A stretch of DNA of 64,000 nt from Sinotaia quadrata (Eukaryota; Mollusca; Gastropoda; Architaenioglossa; Viviparidae), in contig CM054181.1 of NCBI GenBank assembly GCA_028829895.1, positions 34,458,259 to 34,522,258 of the forward strand. The letters are read 5' to 3'. The notes under the pieces were generated by a model, which worked only from the letters and a program-made list of their open reading frames with translations, had not been told where the DNA came from and ran no database searches. Position numbers and translations under genes: made by a program. Of the stretch, positions 56,701 to 64,000 are shown piece by piece; positions within the stretch are counted from its first letter, which is position 1, and each line of letters opens with the position of its first letter.

Positions 56701-57985
56701 AAACGCTTACAATCATGGCCAACTAAGGTGAACCGTCCGTCAGTCATGAGCTCTGGAGTCGAACCTAGCATACGTTGGAGAAGTATTGGCTTTACCTCAC
56801 TGTCACTGTGCTGCTCTTGATAATAACTGTATCGTTGATATGCATCTACATCTGGAACAAAATGCTAAGGGGACATAATTTATAAATGGACATATTTTCA
56901 AGGCGACCAACGTGTTCAAAATAACGAGTGGGTCTGTTATGTTATTCTAAACACCCCCCCCCCCCCGACACATACACACTTTCTCTAATATAAACCCTTC
57001 TAAAAAAAAAAACTAACTTTTCTCTCTCTTAAAAAAAACACCCCTAACTCAAATTTATCTCCAATCTTTACAAAACCCTAACATTTTTCTAAAAAAAACG
57101 CGACAGTCAGTTAGGTCTTCTGTCCATTTCAGTCATTTACGAAAACTCAAAATTTTATTAATTAACGTCTAAGAATTTAATTTAATGAAAGCAAGACTGC
57201 TCCCAACTACACAAACATTAAATTTAAATTTAAAACACACCAGTCGTAGACATGAAAATTGAAGCCAAGCCACCGAAAAAAACAAAGCTATGCTTGATTT
57301 ATCTTATAAAAATATAGGCTATATTAGGAGGGTGTATGTAAATACATGCGTTATGTACAGCCTAGTTCTATCTGTGCGCACATTGTCTGCGTGTGAAATC
57401 TGTTGGACTGATAATCTATTGGTTCTTTCACCACCACCACCCCGACCCACAAACTCCATACATGTACTTCCAACGTTTTCTGTGGTCCAGTCACGCGCTA
57501 CCAGAGGCTGCTTGATGACAATCCTAATTATACGTCGTCCCCCCCCCCCTCCCCTTTTCGGGTCTCGCGTCACTAAATGCACAAGTGGAACTGAGGTTTG
57601 TAGAAATCAAGCCGTCACTAATTCTTTTCCCTTACATTTTAAGTAAGTTTCCTGATCTGTAAATAGCAACAAAACATAACTGGTTGAAACATAAATTGTG
57701 CTGAATACCACTGCAGAGAAGGTAGTTATAATTTATATTCAACAAAGCAATTAAATTAGGCCTATAATTTATTAATTGTAGCAATCGAGCTGGTGACATG
57801 TCTCTATGAAAATGTGGCTTATTGCACTTTATTAAAAATGTAAATCAAACGTCTGATTTCAGTTTATATTTAAAAATTAAAGTTACAAAATGTCAGAAAC
57901 ACTGGAAAGTAGAAAAAAAATGATTAAAGTACACAATTATGCCAAGCGCGAGTGACAGTTTAACATAGTGTCATGGGGGGGGGGG
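56701..57985. other. Upstream region, unique, with C/G homopolymer runs
   Basis: Homopolymer runs of C at 56954-56966 and 57538-57548, and of G at 57975-57988. No gene supported. Confidence 0.55.
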
Positions 57986-57989
57986 GGGG

Positions 57990-58075
57990 CAACATAAAGT
58001 GTGCAAGAGAATTTACTGTCATTGGAAAACATATGATAAAGTGTGCAAGAGTACTTACTGTCATTGGATAATGAA
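57990..58075. repeat. Two-copy repeat, 40 bp
   Basis: taaagtgtgcaagagWRttta then ctgtcattgga, twice. Confidence 0.88.
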
Positions 58076-58299
58076 CTTAAGCCGGAAATTCCAATGGAAG
58101 AGAAGTGTGCAGTCAGTCCATAAAGTAGTCTGTTTCTTGAATGGAAAAAAAGTCAAGTATCTCCCAAAAATGAAATTACCTGTAGCATACCGTACTTGCT
58201 GTTGAAATAGTTCAGTTGGAACAGACGTCGAAGTAAGTATATAAATGTAATGTTGTTTTTTTTAAAATCATGTAGATGCCTTTGCCAAAAAATGTAACT

Positions 58300-58615
58300 G
58301 CTCTATTTCGCTTTTTTCATCTTCACTCTGTCAACGTTGGTTGTGTTCTGGGCATTTTTCTTCTCACTACATCCGTGAAACTCAGTTCGCAGCCCACTAG
58401 CTCTGACAAGCGTTGTGCGCGCAAGGTAATGCCAGAGCCTGCCTTTCTATAACGCAGTAGTCGGTCACTCATTGGCTAGCGGCAACTTCAAAGCCTATTG
58501 ACATAATCTTCTAACAAGCTTCACCTACGCTATGCCAAGGAAAAAGAGGGGCGGGGCGGACGAGACAGACTACGTTCATCGTAGAGCTGTTGACGATCAG
58601 ATACTCGGTATTTTT
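58300..58615. promoter_or_regulatory. GC-richer unique island with CCAAT, GC box and TTCAAAG block
   Basis: Contains attggctagc (reverse CCAAT) at 58471, cggcaacttcaaagcc at 58480-58495, and ggggcggggcgg at 58549. These are promoter-like words in an otherwise AT-rich flank, 31 kb upstream of exon 1. Whether it serves NOTUM, another gene or none is unknown. Confidence 0.35.
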
Positions 58616-58724
58616 TTCTTTTTAATCGTTTATGATGAACTGTCATAAATCCATTTAAACGCGAACCAAAATTAGCATGACCTCAATGTACTTTCTGATA
58701 CCGCCGAAAACGCCAAATTTTCTA

Positions 58725-58935
58725 AAATAGTCTTGCCTCTTGCCTAAAATGTCAGGCACATTTAGTACCAATACTTGCCTCTTGCCTGAAACGTCAAGGC
58801 ACATTTAGTGCCAACAGAACGTCAGGCATATTTAGTACCAACACTTTTGCATTTTGCCTAAAACGTCAGGCACATTTAGCACCAACACTTGCATTTTGCC
58901 TAAAACGCCAGACACATTTAGCACACACACTTGCA
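58725..58935. repeat. Minisatellite (cttgcctaaaacgtcaggca), about 43 bp, five copies
   Basis: ttgcctaaaacgtcaggcac then atttagtaccaacact. Confidence 0.9.
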
Positions 58936-59319
58936 AATAACTTTATCAGTTACAACTATAATTTGAGACAGAAATATTTTAATGGTTTTAGGGAAAAAAA
59001 AGTGTTATTCATTGTATCGCTATGACACACACTAACACATAGGTTTTTATCTATGAGCAAGACGAATATATACTTTTGAGTAGCTATGACAAAGAGCAAC
59101 TTTAGTTGTGAAAAAGACAAAGATTTACTTTGAGTCGCTATAACCAAGACAGAAATATCATTAGTAGCAATGACAAAAGCACAACAATATTTTAGTAACT
59201 AATAAGAAAGATAAAAGGAATAGCTTTAGCAAATCAGAGAAAGCGAATTGCTGAGAAAGTCAGAGAAATTCTGAGAAAGAAGAAAAAATGCTGTAAGAAA
59301 CAGACATTTTGAGAAAATC

Positions 59320-60560
59320 ATAACAAATTACCTGTAGTAACAATGAGGCAGAAATAGCAATACACCTGTGATATCTATGATCGAGACCTAAAAAAAAAAA
59401 TGCCTATAGTAACTATGAGACAGACACAACAATATACTTTAAATAACATTGAGGAGGACATACCTTTAATAACTATGACAGAGAGACAACAATATACCTG
59501 TTATAACTATGATAGAGAGACAACAATATACCTGTTATAACTATGACAGAGAGACAACAAAATACATGTAATAACTATGAGAGAGATACAACAATATACC
59601 TGTAATAACTATGAGATACTCAACAATATACGTGTAATAACTATGAGAGAGATACAACAATATACCTGTAATAACTATGAGAGAGATACAACAATATACC
59701 TGTAATAACTATGAGAAAGAGACAACAATATACCTGTAATAACTATGAGAGAGATACAACAATATACCTGTAATAACTATGATAGAGACTCAACAATATA
59801 CCTGTAATAACTATGATAGAGACACACAATATACCTGTAATAACTATAAGAGAGATACAACAATATACCTGTAATAACTATGATAGAGACTCAACAATAT
59901 ACCTGTAATAACTATGAGAAAGAGACAACAATATACCTGTAATAACTATGAGAAAGAGACAACAATATACCTGTAATAACTATGAGAAAGAGACAACAAT
60001 ATACCTGTAATAACTATGAAAGAGAGACAGCTATACACTTGTAATAAACATGAAAGAGACAACAGTATACCTGTAATAACTATGACAGAGACGACAATAT
60101 AATTAATGATATGAGAAAAAGACACACACAACAATATACCCATAATAACTATGAGAGAGAGACAACAAAATACATGTAATAAATATGAGATACTCAACAA
60201 TATACCTGTAATACCTATGATAGAGAGACAACAATATACCTGTAATAACTATGATAGAGATTCAACAATATACCTGTAATAACTATGAGAAAGGGACAAA
60301 AATATGCCAGTAATAACTATGAAAGAGAGAGAGAGACAACTATACACTTGTATAAATATGAGAGACAACAGTATACCTGTAATAACTATGACAGAGACAA
60401 CAATATACCTTAATGACTATGAGAGAAAGACACACACAACAATATACTCGTAATAACTATGGGAGAAAGACAACATCGCAACAATATACAACTATGAGAG
60501 AGAGAGACTGGCAACAATGTACCTGTAATAACTATAAGAAAGACAGAGCAATATTCTTGT
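59320..60560. repeat. Long 31-34-bp minisatellite, about 35 copies
   Basis: acaacaatatacctgtaata then actatgagagagat. The largest array in the window; central copies are close and the edges decay. The unit's minus strand contains TTATTACAG|GTATAT, an acceptor-plus-donor look-alike. Confidence 0.95.
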
Positions 60561-60794
60561 AGCAACTACGAAAAAGACAGAACAATATTCAATGTTTAAC
60601 ATTCAATGATAGCATAGGATCTAAAGTGCTTGAAATATCACTGCTCTACAAATGGTGGAGTAGTGGCTGGTGCAAGAAAAATATTAACAACTAGAAAACA
60701 ATCCTACTAGTAGTATCACCCATTTTCTAAAATCCATAGTCTGTGGATATCTGATCCGAGATCATAGTATGTTTCCATATTTTTTTTATGTTTT

Positions 60795-61080
60795 TGTCTC
60801 TTGTAACAGCGATATTGATGACTGTTGCTGTCTCTTGTTACAGCGATATTGATGATTGTTGCTGTCTCTTGTTACAGCGATATTGATGACTGTTGCTGTC
60901 TCTTGTTACAGCGATATTGATGACTGTTGCTGTCTCTTATTACAGCGATATTGATGACTGTTGCTGTCTCTTGTTACAGCGACATTGATGATTGTTGCTG
61001 TCTCTTGTAACAGCGACATTGTTTATTGTTCCTGTCTCTTGTCACAGCGACATTAATGACTGTTGCTGTCCTTCTGGACG
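60795..61080. repeat. 34-bp minisatellite, eight copies
   Basis: tgttgctgtctcttgttaca then gcgatattgatgac. Confidence 0.95.
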
Positions 61081-61174
61081 TGAGCAACTACACTGTTCAG
61101 TTTTCGTGCAGGAGTGACGCGATCTGTTCAAATGTTGATATCCAACGTTTCAAAGGCTGTTTGTGATGTATAAA

Positions 61175-61350
61175 TGCTAATTCTGATGTATTAATTCCGT
61201 AGTTCCACACATATTTCTATGTAGGATTTTGTCAACTATTTTTTTACAATAGATGTATTAATTCCTTAGTTCCATACATATTTTTGTATGTAGGATTTTG
61301 TCAACTTCTTTTTTGCCAATAGCTGTATGAATTCCTTAGTTCCATACAAT
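61175..61350. repeat. Minisatellite, about 70 bp, two and a half copies
   Basis: gatgtattaattccttagtt then ccatacatatttYtatgtag and gattttgtcaact. Confidence 0.9.
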
Positions 61351-61974
61351 TTCTATGTACGATCTTTTAGTCAGCGGACGTATCCCCTTACTGCTCGAAT
61401 TTGTCACTGTTCTTTCGTCTGTTTTCTTTGCGTGGTCGGCCTTTTGAGATCCTTTGAGATATTCATAATTTTTATGTTTAGTTTACGGTTTTACGCATCA
61501 GCCATGAGAGCTTCTGTCTCATATTTGAACCGTGTTTGTCTCAGCCGTCTGCATGTAGTCTGCCTTGGCGATGAACCGATCAGTTCGGGAACATGAACAA
61601 CTTTCTAGTACTTTTACAGTTAAAACCGTTTCGCCTGCAGTACTTCGATTCGTTTTAAATGTTCAAAGTGTTTTCGATTACAACAATACGATAGAATAAT
61701 TATAATTACAGTACTTTCCACAAAATACCAAGAGTAGCATCTTGGTTTAAATTAGAAACATTTGAGTTTTTGTTTCAGATTGTTTTCATTTGCGTGACGT
61801 CATCACCTTTCCACTAACAAGTTTCTCAAGGAGCATATTATTCTTTCTGTACACGCCATGTTAGATTTTCTCGTACCATTCCACCGCGTGCTTTCTCTCT
61901 CAATCTGTTTCCTTGCATCAATCCAATGTGTTTTCTCATAAATACCACCGGTGTATTTCATCATCATTGTGTTA

Positions 61975-62525
61975 TTTCTTAACTATCCACAGACTATTGT
62001 TCCCTAACTATCCGAGTGTATCGCCCCCCTAACAATCCACAGCACATTGTTCCCTAACTATCCGAGTGTATCGCCCCCTAACTATCCACATCGTATTGTT
62101 CACTAACTATCCGAGTGTATCGCCCCCTAACTATCCACATCGTATTGTTCACTAACTATCCGAGTGTGTCGCCCCCTAATTATCCACAGCATATTGTCCC
62201 ATAACTACCCTCAGTAATTGTCCCCTAACTATCTCTCTGTATTGTCCTCTAACCTCAGTACATTGTTCCCTAACTATCCTCAGTGTATTGTCCTCTAACT
62301 ATCCTCAGTAATTGTCCCCTAACTATCTCTCTGTATTGTCCTCTAACTATCCTAAGTACATTGTTCCCTAACTACCCTCAGTGTATTGCCCTCTAACTAT
62401 CCTCAGTACATTGTTCCCTAACTATCCTCAGTGTATTGTCCTCTAACTATCCTCAGTACATTGTTCCCTAACTATCCTCAGTGTATTATCCTATAACTGT
62501 CCACAGTGTATTGTTTCGAAACTGT
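61975..62525. repeat. Degenerate minisatellite (ccctaactatcc...gtattgt)
   Basis: About 22-bp subunits in 42-48-bp pairs: ttccctaactatccgagtgt / atcgccccctaactatccac on the left, cctctaactatcctcagtac / attgttccctaac on the right. Confidence 0.92.
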
Positions 62526-62609
62526 CTAAATTCTATTGCCTCATAATACTTTCATTTTATTGTCTCGTTAGAATATGCTTCCCCTGAACTCTCCACTGTG
62601 AATTTGTTA

Positions 62610-62815
62610 ATATCAATATCGTTGTCTCATATCTACGCACAAAGTGCAGTGTCGTCAATATCCATATCGTTGTCTCATATCTACTCACAAAGTGCAGTGT
62701 CGTCAATATCCATATCGTTGTCTCATATCTACTCACAAAGTGCAGTGTCGTCAATATCCATATCGTTGTCTCATATCTACTCACAAAGTGCAGTGTCGTC
62801 AATACCCAAACTGTA
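62610..62815. repeat. 48-bp minisatellite, four copies
   Basis: cgttgtctcatatctactca then caaagtgcagtgtcgtcaat and atccatat. Open on both strands because 48 is a multiple of three. Confidence 0.95.
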
Positions 62816-62824
62816 TTGTTTGGT

Positions 62825-63420
62825 CCCACCACGACGAATGTTTTCTCGTAAATACCTACAATATACCATATTAATAAACTCACCGCGGTATCTCATAAAT
62901 ACCACACTGTTTTCTCGTACCCCCTCCCGTAAGGTTTTTTTCTCGTAAATACCCACACTATATTTTATTGAAACATTCACAGTGCTCTCCCCTAACTACC
63001 CATTGTGTTCTCTCGCAACCACTCAAATTTCACTGTGTCGTAATTATCTACAGCGTGTTACTCATAAGTATCCTCAGTGTATTGTCTAGAAATATCCAGT
63101 GTATTATAACTACAACTCTGCATTTTCTCGTATATATCCACAGTGTATTGTCTAGAAACTACCAACTGCGTTATCTCATAAATGTCTACAGTGAGTTGTT
63201 TCATAACTATCTATTTTGTTTTTCTCGTAAATATCCTTACTGTCTCGTAACTTCACACAGCGTCCTACTCTGTAAATATGTTGTTTCGTACAAACACTGC
63301 ATTGTATTATCTCGTAAATGCAACACAGTGTGTCTTGTAATTATCCGCAATGTTATACCTCGTAAATATCTATGCTGTCTGGTAAATACTCACAGTCTGT
63401 AAGCATCTTACTGTGTTTTC
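62825..63420. repeat. Highly eroded tctcgtaaatatccacagtgt-type repeat
   Basis: Words ctcgtaaatatcYac and agtgtattgtctaga recur irregularly; probably an ancient relative of the array to its left. Confidence 0.7.
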
Positions 63421-63451
63421 TCAGTATAAATCCTACATTGTTATCTCATAA

Positions 63452-63521
<70 letters not shown>

Positions 63522-63530
63522 CACACACAC
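63452..63530 (+). repeat. (CA)n microsatellite
   Basis: Nearly 40 CA units with one AA interruption. Confidence 0.97.
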
Positions 63531-63583
63531 AGTACTATCTCTCATCTAGCCATATTATGTGTTTTCTTACTATTTCGTCATAA

Positions 63584-63785
63584 ATTGCATTATGTTGTAC
63601 TGAAACATAAACATTATTTGTCCCGTTGCAAACCCATTATGTTGTACTGAAACATAAGCATTATTTGTCCCGTTGCAAACCCATTATGTTGTACTGAAAC
63701 ATAAACATTATTTGTCCCGTTGCAAACCCATTATGTTGTACTGAAACATAAACATTATTTGTCCCGTTGCAAAACCCATTATATT
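63584..63785. repeat. 47-bp minisatellite, four copies
   Basis: ttatgttgtactgaaacata then aacattatttgtcccgttgc and aaaccca. Confidence 0.95.
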
Positions 63786-64000
63786 GTATAAAAACAAGCC
63801 TCATTTTAGTGTCTCCCTGGAAAAGCCACATTTTATTAATCTAAAAAGAAAATGTAATGGTATATTGTATCGTAATCAGTCGCATTGTAATTCTTTAATG
63901 CACTAAATAATTTTTGTTTTGAAATAACGCATATTATTATGATTTGTAATAAGCATTTTATGATATTTTATGCGCTATATATGTTTGTTCAAAAAACAAC

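Noticed and set aside
62557..62948. Open frames on both strands with 16-residue repeats
   Set aside because: 48-bp minisatellite.

Overview
This is animal (metazoan) DNA: AT-rich, with small exons, long introns and no bacterial-style genes. One protein-coding gene can be supported, on the minus strand: NOTUM, the secreted carboxylesterase that removes palmitoleate from Wnt proteins. Ten coding exons were located by protein similarity and by agreement of splice sites and reading phase: 26872-27158, 16642-16694, 12175-12270, 10600-10660, 9130-9185, 7253-7358, 6263-6451, 4187-4284, 1450-1603 and 484-531. They join without a frame break into 382 codons plus two bases. They include all three residues of the catalytic triad. 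The C-terminal part (about 100 residues in the human protein) lies beyond the left edge. The species cannot be fixed from Notum alone; an invertebrate, perhaps a lophotrochozoan such as a mollusc, is a guess.

Layout: positions 1-27158 are the Notum gene, mostly introns. Intron 8 holds a dead hAT transposon fragment. From 27159 to 64000 I see no coding exon; this is 5' flank or non-coding upstream territory. It holds dozens of minisatellites, a probable solo LTR inserted inside one of them (31102-32526), microsatellites, and several GC-richer unique islands that may be regulatory.

Three things stand out. (1) Minisatellites are extraordinarily dense: summing the spans listed gives roughly 22 kb, about a third of the window. 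(2) Five of the ten Notum exons (2, 3, 4, 8 and 10) have the exon 3' end with its splice donor caught up in a tandem array, so decoy donors lie just inside the intron. Exon 2 carries three consecutive copies of its end. (3) A tiny, structured, GC-rich sequence of about 46-50 bp occurs three times (17675, 45001, 50805), each time between 11-12 bp direct repeats with the same 5' boundary. It behaves like a miniature mobile element that I do not recognise.

Regulation: Notum is a classic Wnt feedback target in other animals. Unique islands here carry TCF/LEF-type motifs (a cluster of three at 17170-17217, and a shared CTTTGAAG-containing block at five places), which fits that role but is inference only. 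Most open reading frames in the window are by-products of tandem repeats whose period is a multiple of three, and are not genes.
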